A stretch of DNA of 64,000 nt from Talaromyces rugulosus (Eukaryota; Ascomycota; Eurotiomycetes; Eurotiales; Trichocomaceae), in contig NC_049565.1 in NCBI RefSeq assembly GCF_013368755.1, forward strand, positions 1,240,001-1,304,000, read 5' to 3'. A program made the position numbers and the translations under genes. Positions 1 through 12,343 of this stretch are shown here, piece by piece (within the stretch, counting starts at the first letter, position 1; each line of letters begins with the position of its first letter). The notes beneath the pieces are model-generated. The model ran no database searches and was not told the origin of the DNA. It saw nothing but the letters and a program-made list of their open reading frames with translations.

Positions 1-907
1 CGAAGATTTGATACCGCATAAAGCGCTGGACTATCTGAACGAAAAAATGGTGTCCGACGGTTTGGCTCTTCAAGGCCGAAAGAATGAGGGGCCCTACAAT
101 TATAACCGCGGCAACATTCAGCAAGATCCACCGCCGGTGAGACAGTATTTCGACAAGAATATCTTCCTGAGTAGGTGATCAAAGAGTGAAAGTAATTATT
201 TTTGCTAAACTTCTGTATAGACCCCATGGTCACCCAGGTGACATCCACGATGCTGGGCCCGATGCCAAAATGGACATTTTGTTCTGGCAACAGCGCCATG
301 CCTCCGACACCAGAGACGCCTCCAACATCTCAGCCAGTTCACTCTGACGCAGATTTTGAGCACCCGAAGCATCCGTTTGCTCTTGTTGTTAACGTGCCAC
401 TGATCACGATGACGCCAAAGAATGGGTCAACGGAGATATGGCTGGGAACGCATACAGATACCGGGCTTGACGTTCAAGAGGGTCGGCATGGGGAAAGATC
501 AAGTGGCAGAATAAATACCACGGCGCTCGAGAACCAGCGTGCTGTTCGCCCACCATGTCAGCCTGTCGTTCCAAAGGGGGCTGTTGTCATTCGGGATTTG
601 CGATTGTGGCACTGCGGCGTCGGCAATCAGACCGAAGATGTGAGGGTTATGCTCGCCATGAGTATGTCAACTGTTTCAAGCGCTTCTAAACTGGAAACAC
701 TGCTAATCATGTACTTTTTTTTAAGTCCACTTTGCTCCCTGGTACCGCAACCCGATGAAACTGGAGCTTGCAGACGACGTCAAAGAGATAGTCGAGAAGG
801 AGACGGAACTGGAAATTCCTGTCAATTGGGTTCCTCGTGAGCAAGCGCTTCATCGGTACTTGAATCGGGGATTTGGTAATTCGTACGATTTCGGGCAAAG
901 CCCGTGA
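1..907 (+). CDS. Phytanoyl-CoA dioxygenase (PhyH)-like protein, 3' part
   Basis: Partial gene that begins before the window. Three exon pieces join cleanly: about 1-171, 220-660 and 725-907, with gt...ag introns, ending in TGA at 905-907. The middle exon has an HSD motif (PVHSDADFEHP), a later WHCGVGN histidine and an Arg in EDVRVMLAM. That is the layout of the 2-His-1-Asp iron site and 2-oxoglutarate-binding Arg in Fe(II)/2-oxoglutarate oxygenases of the PhyH family. The C-terminus holds the usual FAPWYRNPMKLELADDV segment. In fungi, members of this family act in lipid alpha-oxidation or as secondary-metabolite hydroxylases; the substrate here cannot be told. The family call is firm, the exact intron edges approximate. 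Confidence 0.75.
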
Positions 908-1764
908 GCACCAAAGGCCAACGACACTGCGCACTGCGTGGGGTTTTCACATGTTTTTGTTGTATTAAACTAACAGATTGTAGAAGTATCATTGGTCTAG
1001 TTTTTATTCAATGGTCTTAATCTGAAGTTACGGTTAATAAGACAGAATAAGCGTGGATAATAAACTCGGCTGTTTGTTGACCCCACCGGGGCTTTCCCGA
1101 ACAGGAAGGCTATTGATAATTGGATCTATCCCGATATAGTTAACTCTAACTATTCCACACGACTGTTCATTCGCTCGGATATGAAAGGAGAAGTGGGAGA
1201 GGGAAAAGCAGTTGTGATCAGCGTTGTGGCGTAACTTTATTCCCCTCTTTTCATCCGATTGAAGCTGTTTGTTTCTATACTAAATTACAATATGGGTGGA
1301 AAAAACTAAAATTCGTTTATGACGGTAGCCCGAGACAATTAAATCCCACCAACAGACCTTGGTGGAACAGGGTCCAAACTCGTCAGATAAATTAATAATT
1401 GCAGAAGCATTCATATTAAAATATGTTCGGGCTCATGTTGCTTGCCTAGAATGTTACATCGACCAATGACTTGCATGCCCGCATAAGGATTCAGCCCATC
1501 CCACACGAGTGGGCATTTGTACTATGACTTCCCCGCAGAATCCTGACTAGTTTTAAGAATAAGAGAAGAAAAATTACGCGTATAATAATAATGAAGCCGC
1601 TCGGCATTCATTGATCCGACGCCTAACACGCTTTTCATTGGATTTATTACACCCGGTGTTTTTTATTTCTCTGCTCACATATAAGAAATCTCCGGCGCTC
1701 CTCCGGATCTGATTCATCAGGATCAATTGATGCATGTCGAGCTTTCAATGCGTCAAGAGCAAAA
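908..1764. other. Intergenic region, no gene seen
   Basis: AT-rich spacer between the PhyH-like gene and the GH35 gene, both on the plus strand. It should hold the first gene's terminator region and the promoter of the second. I see no open frame with coding character, no clear repeat and no RNA gene. Confidence 0.5.
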
Positions 1765-4700
1765 ATGAAGCTTCTTCTTACATCTCTAGCGGTGGCTTAC
1801 CTATCAGCTCAGGCTCTAGGTAGGGCTGTGTCGCATAAAGTCGGCTCCTATGTTCTCACGGAGCATCCCGACAGCGAGAAGCGAGCTGTGTTGCAAGATA
1901 TTGTAAGGCCAATTGAAGCGAATCCTTAATATAATACTGAAATCCAAGGTGCTAATTCAGATAGGTAACATGGGATAACCAATCGCTCTACATCCATGGA
2001 GAAAGGATTATGATCTTTTCTGGTGAAATTCACCCATTCCGGTACGTCCGCCGAGCCATTGAATCTAGTTTCTCTCGCATCTAACCAAGGCCAATTAGTC
2101 TTCCTGTTCAGGCGCTTCATCTTGATGTGTTTCAGAAAGTCAAGGCCCTCGGCTTCAATACTGTCTCGTTCTATGTCGACTGGGCTCTTTTAGAAGGCAA
2201 ACCCGGTTCTTATCGCGCCGACGGCATCTTTAATCTACAGCCATTCTTTGATGCTGCCTCACAAGCCGGTATTTACCTTCTGGCTCGCCCGGGTCCGTAT
2301 ATCAACGCCGAAGCTTCTGGGGGTGGATATCCGGGATGGTTGCAGAGAATCAGCGGCGTTTTGCGAACTCGATCTGATTACCTTAATGCTACAGCAAAGT
2401 AAGTTTCTCATAATTGATTCTGTAAGAACATGACTGAGTAAGGCTTGTTTCTAGCTATGTCAACAACATTGCCACTATAATCGCAAAGAACCAGATCACC
2501 AGCGGGGGTCCGATCATTCTCTACCAGCCCGAGAATGAGTACACTTACTTTGGAAACGGGGAATCTTTCGACCCACAGTACATGCAGGATGTTATAGATT
2601 ACGCCAGGGATGCCGGTGTCGTTGTACCATTTATTAACAACGATGCTGCTGCACTTGCACACGATGCCCCCGGGTCCGGAGTAGGAGCTGTAGATATCTA
2701 TGGGCACGACTCGTATCCGTAAGTGCAAGAGTTGAAAAATGGCTGATATGAATATCATTTACTAATATTTACCTAGTCTAGGGTTTGACTGCGTAAATAT
2801 TGTCCTGTCAAGTTACCGACCTGCATAAAAACACTAACAAATACCACAGGCGAATCCATCAACCTGGCCTTCAGGAAGCCTGCCTACAACCTTCCACGAG
2901 ACCCATCTAGAACAGAGCCCGTCAACTCCGTACGCAATTGTTGAGGTAAGCCATTGCAGGCCACATTATATGGTCTTCTGACTACTTACAAGACAATTTG
3001 TAGTTTCAAGGAGGCTCGTTTGATCCGTGGGGCGGCGTCGGTTTCGACAAATGCAATGCATTGATCAATGACCAGTTTGCAAGTGTCTTCTATAAGAATA
3101 ACTTGGCTTCCGGGGTTGCGATCCTGAACTTGTACATGGTAAGTTTTTTCTATCATGAGCAACACAATTTTTAGTGTGCTAATTTCCAAGCAGATCCATG
3201 GAGGAACTAATTGGGGTAATCTTGGACATCCTGGAGGTTATACATCTTACGATTATGCGGCATCTATATCCGAATCTCGAAACGTCACCCGTGAGAAGTA
3301 TAGTGAGCTAAAGCTGATCGGCAACTTCCTCAAAGTCTCGACATCCTATCTTGACACTGTACCCGGTAATGCTTCCACTACAGAATACACCAACACGTCA
3401 GGTCTCACAGTGACCCCGCTCATTGGAAAAGGCACCAATTCCTCGTTCTTTGTGGTCAGACATACTGATTACTCGAGTACCGATGTCACAAGCTATACAC
3501 TCAAGGTGCCGACTAGTGCTGGAACCCTGACGGTGCCTCAGTTGGGTGGCGCTTTGACACTAAATGGTCGTGACTCTAAGGTTCATGTCGCTGATTACAA
3601 TGTTTCCGGCACCAACATTCTCTACTCAACTGCCGAGATATTCACTTGGAAGAAATTCGCCGACTATAGTGCACTCGTTGTCTATGGCGGACAAGACGAA
3701 CATCATGAGCTCGCCATTTCCTCGAAGGATTCTGTTTCTGTAGTCGACGGCTCCCAGGGAGGTGTTACGACAAAGTCCGTGGGTGGCCAAGTCGTCATCG
3801 CATGGGACGTATCTTCCTCCCGCAGGATCGTCAAAGTTGGTGATCTTTTGGTATTTTTGCTTGGTATGTTGCTATACATGCATTCCATGAGAGAAAATGT
3901 CCAATTTTTCTAACAAAACTCCAGATCGCAACTCTGCTTATAACTACTGGGTTCCTCAAATCGACTCATCGGCCCAAAAGACCGATTTCTCTACTCAAAG
4001 CTCGATTGCGGACTCCCTCATAGTCAACGCCGGATACCTCGTTCGCACAGCATACTTGCAGGGCACCAAGCTTCATCTTACTGCGGACTTCAATGCCGCT
4101 ACTAACGTTGAAGTCATCGGGGCTCCATCATCCGCCAAGAGCCTCTATATTAACGGGGTGCAGCACGATCATAAGACCGATTCCAACGGTTTCTGGAGTG
4201 CAACAGTGAAATACTCTGCCCCGAAAATCAGTCTTCCAGATTTCACAAAGTCAGAGTGGAAATACTTTGACAGCTTGCCGGAGCTCCAGTCATCGTACGA
4301 TGACAGTTCGTGGGTTGCAGCCACTCATAACTCATCGAACAACAATGTTGCTCCCTTGGACACTCCAGTGTCTCTGTATTCTTCAGACTACGGGTTCCAT
4401 ACCGGATACCTACTTTATCGCGGCCACTTTGTTGCTAATGGAAACGAGAGTTCTTTTACTGTTGCTACCCAAGGTGGTACTGGATTCGGGAGCTCCGTAT
4501 GGCTCAATGAAAGCTTCTTGGGTTCATGGGATGGAAACGCCAATGATGCAAACCAGTCATCGACTTATAAGCTACCCACAACGCTCAAGTCAGGCTCAAA
4601 CTATGTTCTCACTGTTGTTATTGACAATCTCGGTCTGGATGAAAACTTTGAAGTCGGGATTGATGAGATGAAAGATCCGCGCGGAATCCTCGACTACAAC

Positions 4701-5261
4701 CTGTCGGGCCACAGCCAAAGCGACATCAAATGGAAACTAACCGGAAACCTCGGTGGCGAGGACTATATCGACCTCGTGCGCGGTCCACTCAACGAAGGAG
4801 GCCTCTACGCTGAGCGACAGGGCTGGCATCAGCCTACACCACCGAGCAAGAACTGGGAAACATCCAGCCCGCTAAGTACTGGTCTCAGCCAGCCCGGTGT
4901 CGGCTTCTACTCGACTTCCTTTAATCTCGACTTGCCCAAGGGCTTCGACATTCCGCTGTACTTTGTGTTTGACAACAATACCTCAACCGAGCAACCCTAC
5001 CGAGTGCAGCTGTATGTCAACGGATATCAGTTCGGCAAGTTTGTGCCGCACATCGGGCCGCAAGGCGAGTTCCCTGTGCCGCAGGGAATATTGAATTACC
5101 AGGGCGAGAACTGGATAGCAGTGACACTGTGGGCTCATGAAAGCAACGGCGCCAAGTTGGGCAGTTTCGAGTTGATTAACCGTACCCCAGTGTTGACTGC
5201 CTTGAGCGGGATCACAGCGTCCGAGCAGCCTGCGTATAAGAAGAGAGCGGGGGCATATTAG
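1765..5261 (+). CDS. Secreted beta-galactosidase, GH35 family (LacA-E type)
   Basis: Multi-exon gene for a large extracellular enzyme that removes terminal beta-galactose from plant polysaccharides. The chosen ATG opens a signal peptide ([19 protein letters not shown]). Exon 1 ends at 1902, exon 2 starts at 1965, and about seven more short introns follow; phases fit at each junction I checked. Typical GH35 segments appear in order: [53 protein letters not shown] (acid/base Glu, near 2535) and [14 protein letters not shown], where the nucleophile Glu is the last codon before an intron (2943-2945). The long tail (3155-5261) matches the beta-sandwich and jelly-roll domains of the roughly 1000-residue fungal enzymes. 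Which paralogue (lacA to lacE) it is cannot be decided by eye. Confidence 0.9.
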
Positions 5262-5804
5262 AAACTCACGGAAATAGCAAGACGCTTATAGCCTAAAAAT
5301 CCAGAGCATACTTTTCTTTTGCAAATGAATCCCTTTGCCACTATACACTATCCACTAACTGTATCTCTATACTATATACGTTATCGATAAGGACATATAC
5401 ATACTCTGATTGGCTGCGGACGAGTAAAGTGGAGAACGTGGCGGTGCAGTGGCCGAGCCATCCCCATGTCTCATGCCGACTCACTTGCGCATCTTGACAT
5501 TCTTTGATTCTTCAACCTTTGTCTACCTACACTCTCGTCGCCCATTTTCCATCCTTGGACGCACTTCTCCGGGGATTTCCTTCTGCCACCTCCTCTTTTG
5601 CTGGTCAACACAGGATCATAGCTAGCAACATTCACTACCACCATCACCACATATCGTGGTTGCCTAGTCGCCAAACAAGCCGATCCGACACTCCCGATCT
5701 GAGTGGCTGTGTGGCGAAATCCTTATATACTCAAATAAAACCAGCAGAGAGCTGGCATTCTCGACTGTCCACTTGTCGATAAAACCACAGAAAGAGACAC
5801 CATA
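5262..5804 (+). promoter_or_regulatory. Intergenic/promoter region before the CYSTM-like gene
   Basis: About 540 nt between the GH35 stop and the ATG of the next plus-strand gene. A TATA-like TATATACTC stretch lies about 65-70 nt before that ATG, and pyrimidine-rich tracts occur from about 5510. No additional gene is supported. Confidence 0.35.
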
Positions 5805-6251
5805 ATGGCAGACAAATACGTGGGTTCAACGCATCTTGCTTCGTCCGATACAAAGAGATACTGACAACTGCCACAGGACCAGCCACCAGCGTATCCTGCT
5901 CCGGTCCATCAAGACGCCGGTCCCTATTACAACCAAGCCCCTTCTCCGGCGCCATACGTCCAGTCTCCTCCGCCACAGGGCGGCTACAATAACAACGGTT
6001 ACTCAAGTCCGGCACCTCCGAACGGATATCATCCTCCAGGACAACCATACTACGGGCCTCCTCCCGGAGGATACTATCAACAAGGATACCCTCCACAACA
6101 ACCGCAGCAAGGCTACTACCCTCCTCAAGGGTACTATGCGCAGGACCCTAACAGAGGACACGGAAGCTCGGCGGCAGGCGGGATCTGCGCCGGCATCTCT
6201 GCTGCGTTGGCGCTCTGCTGTTGCGCGGATATGTGTTTCTTTTTGCTGTGA
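5805..6251 (+). CDS. Small proline/tyrosine/glutamine-rich CYSTM-type membrane protein
   Basis: Two-exon small gene. Exon 1 encodes only MADKY (5805-5819); an intron with a gtgggt donor runs to the cacag at about 5876. Exon 2 continues in phase as DQPPAYPAPVHQDAGPYYNQ. The body repeats PP/QGYY-like units (PYYGPPPGGYYQQGYPPQQ). The tail is a short hydrophobic segment ending in a Cys cluster, AALALCCCADMCFFLL. This matches cysteine-rich transmembrane module (CYSTM) proteins, small tail-anchored proteins linked to stress tolerance in fungi and plants. The unusual donor and 15-nt first exon are the weak points, but reading straight through gives no alternative start. Confidence 0.7.
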
Positions 6252-6723
6252 GCGCAGTGACCACCCTAGGTTGAGAGAGATGTCATCGACGTAATCATGT
6301 TTCGGCAGGAACGAACAATTATCATTGGGGTTGGTTCAAGGTGTTCAAGGGTGTTTTCTTGCGTTATTGTTTCATGAGACCCTCTCGGCAAAGTAGGGTT
6401 TGGTCCTCGGTTTTCTTGCATAGTTTTAGGTCTGCTTTTCTGTGGTATCCAGCTTGGGGCATATTTAAAGTTATGCAGAGTTTGTAATTTTGTTATTGAC
6501 AGTCCTTATATTTATTGACTTCTTTTGTAGTGGCTATGTACATGGATCCTTGGACAAGCCTTTCCATTTCAACAGTTCCAAAACAACACATATCGAAAAT
6601 TACAACAATAAATAAACGCGAAGGTATCATAGTCATACAGCAATAAAAACATTCAAAACGCCTCTTGCCTCCAAATTCGTAAAATTCCTGTAGTTCTTTT
6701 CCCGGAAAAAAAAAAGACCAACT
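6252..6723. other. Convergent intergenic region
   Basis: Lies between the 3' ends of two converging genes. AT-rich, with T-runs and A-runs that could act in 3' end formation for either gene. No open frame of interest. Confidence 0.4.
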
Positions 6724-7425
6724 TCACCGCCGAGAAGATCGCCGGTAAGGCTCACCATCGTCTCCATAAGCCAATGGGTCAACTCTTCTATAACTCCCCC
6801 CTCCGCTAGTTCTTTTCCGACGTGGTGGGCTCGTTGCGACGCTGCTCTCGTCTTCCTCCTCGACTTCTACCTCGTCATATGGAGTCGCCGAGCTTTCCTC
6901 GATTACCTCCACGACATCTTCCGAGTAGTCGTCCTCTGTTTCTCTTAGTGAATGCGTCCGTGAATGCGGCCGGCGAACCTCGACAATCTCTTCCACCACG
7001 CGTCCTCTTCCGCCTCGTGTAGATCTCGACCGCGACGCCAGTCCTCCTCGTCGTCGTGACCCTCCGCGAACAGATTCTTCTTCTTCGACTACAATAACGC
7101 CGCTACCACCACCGTCGATAGAGCCCCTGCTGTCGCCTCCCAGGCCGAGACCTTGGTATAGGATGAACAGGACGAGGACGACGGCGGCCACAACGCCAAG
7201 AACGATGCCAACGACGACACCTGGTTCCGGCGACGAGTCACGCAAGGCATATGTAGCAGGGATTGACAGTATTTGTGGTGCGCGCTTTTTGATTTCGTGG
7301 GCTGGCGGGGAGGATAACGAGGTTGGGTCTGTCGTTGTGGTTGCTATGGAGCGAGATAGGAAGGCGGAAGCGAGGTTGCGAACTGCACGCATGATGGGCT
7401 CGGTGAAAGAAGACATCGGTGCCAT
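6724..7425 (-). CDS. Single-pass membrane protein with acidic, Arg/Ser-rich cytosolic tail
   Basis: Intronless frame of 233 residues. The open frame extends further upstream, but MAPMSSFTEPIMRAV is the first Met after which the protein looks real. One clear transmembrane helix (GVVVGIVLGVVAAVVLVLFILYQ, about residues 74-96) follows a Ser/Thr-rich N-terminal part. After it come a Gly-rich linker, Arg/Ser-rich stretches (RGGSRRRGG, ASRSRSTRGGRG), Glu/Val-rich acidic repeats and a basic end (RRKRTSGGGSYRR). The shape resembles fungal type-III membrane proteins of unknown role; no enzyme motif is visible. The function is unrecognised. Confidence 0.65.
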   Translation of the reverse strand: MAPMSSFTEPIMRAVRNLASAFLSRSIATTTTDPTSLSSPPAHEIKKRAPQILSIPATYALRDSSPEPGVVVGIVLGVVAAVVLVLFILYQGLGLGGDSRGSIDGGGSGVIVVEEEESVRGGSRRRGGLASRSRSTRGGRGRVVEEIVEVRRPHSRTHSLRETEDDYSEDVVEVIEESSATPYDEVEVEEEDESSVATSPPRRKRTSGGGSYRRVDPLAYGDDGEPYRRSSRR

Positions 7426-7954
7426 TTTTCGATCGGGATCGCGTATCGTCTCTGGTGCGGTACTGACAGTGATGGCAACGAGAAGAAGAAGTCGTGTAGG
7501 GTCGCTGCGAGCCACTGCTGGTAATTCGAAAAAAGTGTCGTTGCTATTGTCGAGCAAAGAGCATGATGTCGTGGCCAGTCCAGAAATCAGGATAACAGTC
7601 TGTTTCTGTGTATAATTCCGACTAGATTCGATGAAGAAACTGCGACGTGTTCCCCCACGAACAACGTGAACAACGTGCGGTGAGCGATAGGCGATGATGT
7701 CGTTTGTTTGTCCGGGCTTCGTTGTGTAAACAACACACGGGAAAGCGGCGAAGCTAGCGATGCGGGGGCCTGTACTCCCCCAAACAAACTTCGACAGATG
7801 TCTTATTATTTTATTTTTTATGCCATTAATCAACATCGTTTCAATGTTCTGGTCGATCAATTAATTTTACAAATCATGACTCGTAATATGCCACACAAAA
7901 AACCGCCGAAAAAACTCCAGTCCCCCTAGCCATGAAGGAAAGAAAAGAAAGTCG
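7426..7954. other. Intergenic region between two minus-strand genes
   Basis: Should contain the promoter of the single-pass membrane protein gene and the 3' end of the 7-TM gene. Frames crossing it are continuations of neighbouring frames and show no coding character. Confidence 0.4.
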
Positions 7955-8841
7955 TTATTTAATTGTGTTAGAATCCATTATTCGAAACGCCTCTTGATCA
8001 AGATCATAACTATTCGACTGCGGTGCCATCTTCGCAAGGACCTCGCGAAACTCGTTCAGAATGGCAAACTCAAGCTGTAGTTTCAGAGCGTACACAAACG
8101 AGTGGACGAAGGATTTGAGAATGTAGTAGTCCAGGAAATCGAGCACGACGATCAAGACATCCAGCAAAATGGAAACGACCTGGATGACGATGAGATAGGA
8201 TATGGTCGCACGAATCCGCTTGTTGAACGAGTCCTGGGCCATTTTGAATGTACCGTAGATGTATATCGTACTGAGGATGACTTCTTGCACAGTAAAGATG
8301 ACGATCTGAATGCGTTCGATGCTGTTCATATACGAGAGGTACTTGGGACCGGGCTCCTCTATGCCGATGGCGAAAATCGTGATCGTCGAGGTATGCAACA
8401 CAATGGCATTAATAATGATCATGGCGAGAGCAAGTCGCAAAATGTATCGATTCCGCATCACGAAGCCAATGAGGCTGAGTCGCGAATACATCACCATTGC
8501 GAACCCCGTCACCATCCCCATCCAGCCCAGTTCGGCGACCACCATGCTAAATATATAGTTGCAGCTCGGCACGCACACTTTTAACACGAATCCGATGGCG
8601 TGTAGAGTGACTCCCCAGGTGGTGATCAGGACCGACCAAAAGTACAGTCCTGACCAGCGACGGAAGAGGTAAAAGACGCATATTGTCAATTCGATGGTTA
8701 TCCAAAGAGGAAGCGCGGTAAAGACTGCTATGAGGGACCTATGCCAACACAAACGTTAGAAATTGACGCTGATATAACGAGAGACTTGTATAATAAATAC
8801 CAGACGGTTTGGTTCCAGGGCAAAGGACCGACATGAGACAT
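7955..8841 (-). CDS. Fungal seven-transmembrane protein of unknown role
   Basis: Two exons on the minus strand: 8841-8801 (MSHVGPLPWNQTVW) and 8738-7955, joined in phase through a 62-nt intron, giving 274 residues. Seven hydrophobic segments are evident, starting SLIAVFTALPLWITIELTICVFYLF and RRWSGLYFWSVLITTWGVTLHAIGFVL. Several polar loops are conserved-looking (GLYFWS, GWMGMVTGFAMVMYSRL, FKMAQDSFNKRIRATISYL). The C-terminus is short and charged. This resembles the fungal integral membrane proteins annotated as DUF7703 or loosely as PTH11/rhodopsin-like, whose roles are mostly unknown. I assign the fold class, not a ligand or pathway. Confidence 0.7.
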
Positions 8842-9905
8842 TGACCAGTGGAACTGGTCAAATGGAACGTAGGGAACTGTGATATTTCCTGCCATGGTGG
8901 TGGGCACACGTGCTCGACTTGATTAAAGAGCGATTAAGCGCCGTCTGCGAGAAAGGCTGGACTCGTAGTTGAAGAACATATACCCCTCCTCCTCCATACC
9001 AGAGTCGTTTGTCTTCACGAGATACAACCCCAGGACAATGTTCTCTCATAGGCCTTCCAGGTTCCGGTTCCAAATGACCATCTCGAGAGAGCGCGTGGAA
9101 GCAAACGTCTTTGGGGGGCGGGGAAAACCCTTGCATGCTTATGCTTGGCATTTTAACTTTTAACAACTGCAGAACTCGATCTGCATTTTGTCGGGCGCAA
9201 ATTAGAATTAAGTTTAGAGGGGGGCTACGGCCGGCTCCAAACTGTAAATGAGGATTAGCGTGCGGTTATGTGTCTATTATTATACTCAAAGTGGATGTGC
9301 CAAGGCATTTCCAGCCCTTGGCTACCAATGGCTCGTTTAAAATGTAATGGGGTCGAGTCAAGTGAGCGTAAATCCTGGCTTGGCTTCTGCCTTCTGGCGA
9401 TGCTGTTATTCGTCATTGAGTCGCTACAGACTCCGTCGCTGACAGAGTCGGGTTGCAGAAGAATGCGGCATTACGGTTCTGACTGTGAGTACATTTGGAA
9501 CGGGATACACGTGGAAGATCCATTGCCCTCTTGGGTCTGATTCAACGAGGTCCATGGGCCATGGCACCTTCAATCACATGACGTCCTCACACTCTTTACA
9601 GTCACGAGCTTTTCCAAGCCCTAAGAAGCGGCCAAGACAGACCTCCATTCTCACTATTCGGTGGTAGAACACACACAGGCGAGGTGATACTGGATATTAA
9701 TGTCATGCCGGGTAACAAAACTTCATTGTGGCCATCTATCTATCTAGACGTACAATAAAAGATGGTACGCGGCTGCCCAAATCTATCCAGATATCTTTAG
9801 ACAATTCTAAATGCAACTTCTAACATTCCCGAAATGTTGTTTCCCAATTTCATATGCTGTTTTCTTTCCAAATTCCGTGCGAGACCGGAAGAATCAAGGA
9901 GGCAA
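8842..9905. other. Intergenic region of about 1 kb
   Basis: Separates the 7-TM gene start from the 3' end of the HerA-like ATPase gene, both on the minus strand. It must contain the 7-TM promoter. Short tatctatc repeats occur near 9735. No gene supported. Confidence 0.4.
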
Positions 9906-12343
9906 TCACCGGACGGAGGTAATCGACTGTCCTCCATCCCACGTGATCCGCTTGCGAATCACCATTTTGAAGCTTCTGTGCTTCACGTCTATCATCTCTT
10001 GACGCTCATCAAGGAGGTACGAAGACGGGGCAAACACGAGGGCTTCACCCGTGCGCAGGCTGGAGATATGGTATAGCCCATCCATGTTATCATCATCCCC
10101 ATTGGCAGCTCGCTTGTCGTCGATCGAAATATGCTTCTTGATGGTTTGGTACCATTCAGGACTAGAAAAGCGATGGACGACAGTAATCGAACACAGGTCG
10201 ATGAGACGAGGCGAGATGGTTGGTTCTTGGGTCGAAATGATAACCCGCACCCCCAAGTGACGCTGCTGGCGAATGATGTTCATGAATGTTTCAGTCAGAG
10301 CGTTTGCTGCCTCGGTATTGTTCATGTACTGTTAAAGTGTTAGCACAGCGCCTCAACAATTCCAATAGGGAAAGTTGTTAGCATACCTTGTGTGCCTCAT
10401 CGGCCACAATCATTTTCCCTCGTGATGGATGCGCGTGAAGGAAGAGATCGATGGCAATGCGGAAAAGAATGCATGCCGTGCTTTGGTCCATGAATGGGCA
10501 GGACAAATCTAGAATCGTGACTCCACCGTCGACGAAGTAGTCACTGCCACGGTTTCTATTCTCCCCCTTGAGATCAAGAAAAGAGTCCAATAAATCCAGT
10601 CGTTGCTCCAAAAATGGGGTTTGAGACCTGTCAAGACGAAGGTCCTTCACCCGTTTGCGGAAGTCGAAGTAATTAAAGTATCCCTTGTTAGTAAGCGCCA
10701 TTTCACGCAAAATCCTTGTCAGCTGGGCCATGTACAAAGGCATAGAATCCTTTTTACCCATAGACATCAAGGAGAGCATGGTGGCGATATTCAGATGTTG
10801 TGGCTGCAAAAGGAACGGGCGCACAGTGACGTTGGGGATTTGCGAATACATCTTTTCGAGATTGTGGAAATTGGATGGCGAAGTCAAAACTCTCACAGGG
10901 ATTGACTTTTTGTAATTTTTTTTATACTCGGGCATGATTGACGCAAGAAACGCCGCCTCGCTGGGCTGGCTACTGACATTGGAGCTGTATTCGTTGTAAT
11001 GCAATACCAGGGTAGACAGAGGTTTCTTCAACGTTCCCAGAGCTTGAAAGGGCAAAGAACAGTTTTCTTGTGCTTTTGATTAGCTGACTAGATTCTGTGG
11101 TAAATGGTGAGAGGTCTTACCGATCATGCAGGAAGTAGTATGAGACTTTCCACTACCTTGAAGACCACAAACAAAAGCAGAGAATGGAATGTTTGTGTTC
11201 AGCATCACCCTTGGGTCAACCAAATCCTCGGACTGTTTCGTGGCCAAGTGACCCAAAAGACCGAATTGGGGCGGCATTTTTTCGCCCATCTCCTCCAGAG
11301 TAGGCGAAATCAGAACGGCCTGTTCAATGCTGCGAGACGAGCTGCCACTGTCTCCAATCGAGTTCTGCCCATCTAGACTCAGGAATTGCAACTGTGCTTC
11401 CAGGTCAGGTGTTTTCTCCCTGTTGAGCGAAGCTCCAGGGTCAGGGGATGAAGCCATACGTTGACTGGCCAGATCTTCCTTGAAAGCTGCATTTATGTTA
11501 GAACATCGCACCATATGAGTATGCACCGAGACTCACTCTCCAAAAGCGCGTTAGTCTTATTAACCAAGTTTGGTTGCTCTTCTCTGTTGAATTCAACGTT
11601 TGCTTTTCTGGATTCAACGATTGGTTTTTTAGATTCAACTCTTCTTTCTTGGACTTGCGCCTTTGCCTCTTTGGCTTCTGCTTTTGCCTTTTTGGCTTCC
11701 GCTTTTGCTTTCTTGGCTTCAGCTTTTCTGGCTTCGAGCTTTTCAGCTTTGGCAATTTTCTTTGAATTGGGTGGGTTTGCACTGGGTAGCTTTGGCGGTT
11801 GTGAGTCTGACATCAACTGTTCGAGAAACTGCGCATTAGAATCCTCTGAATATTGTGAGCCTTCATCAGATTTGCTTTGGCTAGGAACTTGGACTTTGAC
11901 AGCCAGCCTCGGCTCTTGCGGCTTCGAAGGCCCGGCCATATTGACGGTATTTGGCTGCTGCTGCTGCTGCTGCTTCTGATTCTCATGAGTATGGATTTAT
12001 TTATGGTGCAGCATGACGCTCAAACCTGAGTAGAAGCTCCCCCATTTTTCCCCCAGTTCGCATTTCCTTTAGCGGCGGTTTCCTCGATAGCCTTGGCATA
12101 GCTAAGAGAATGGTTAGGCGGGGAAAAAAAACTCAGTAGGCAGAGTCAAGCTTACTCGTTCACCACACTTTTGATAAAATCCTCCTCACCAGGGTGAGAC
12201 TGGAGGAATTTGGATATTATCTGTTGCGTGTTGACGTTATTTTGCGTCGCGAACATTGAACGCATGTCCTTGCGAATTTGTCGTCTTATTTGAGCACGGA
12301 TCTGCTGCTCCTCTAATTGATCTTTTGACTTCTTTTTCGACAT
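9906..12343 (-). CDS. HerA/FtsK-like P-loop ATPase with N-terminal coiled coil
   Basis: Six exons reconstructed with matching phases: 12343-12156, 12101-12026, 11975-11537, 11486-11121, 11042-10387 and 10328-9906, totalling 715 residues. The start MSKKKSKDQLEEQQIRAQ follows no upstream in-frame Met. Exon 3 begins with a poly-Gln run (six CAG codons) and carries an Ala/Lys/Glu coiled-coil repeat (KAEAKKAKAEAKEAKA). The ATPase part has a Walker A motif (GLQGSGKS) and a Walker B motif (MIVADEAHK). It ends with the HerA-type block STQEPTISPRLIDLC and VVHRFSS. HerA/FtsK relatives move DNA or proteins with ATP, but a role for this fungal branch is not known to me. The fold is well supported; the function is not. 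Confidence 0.7.
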
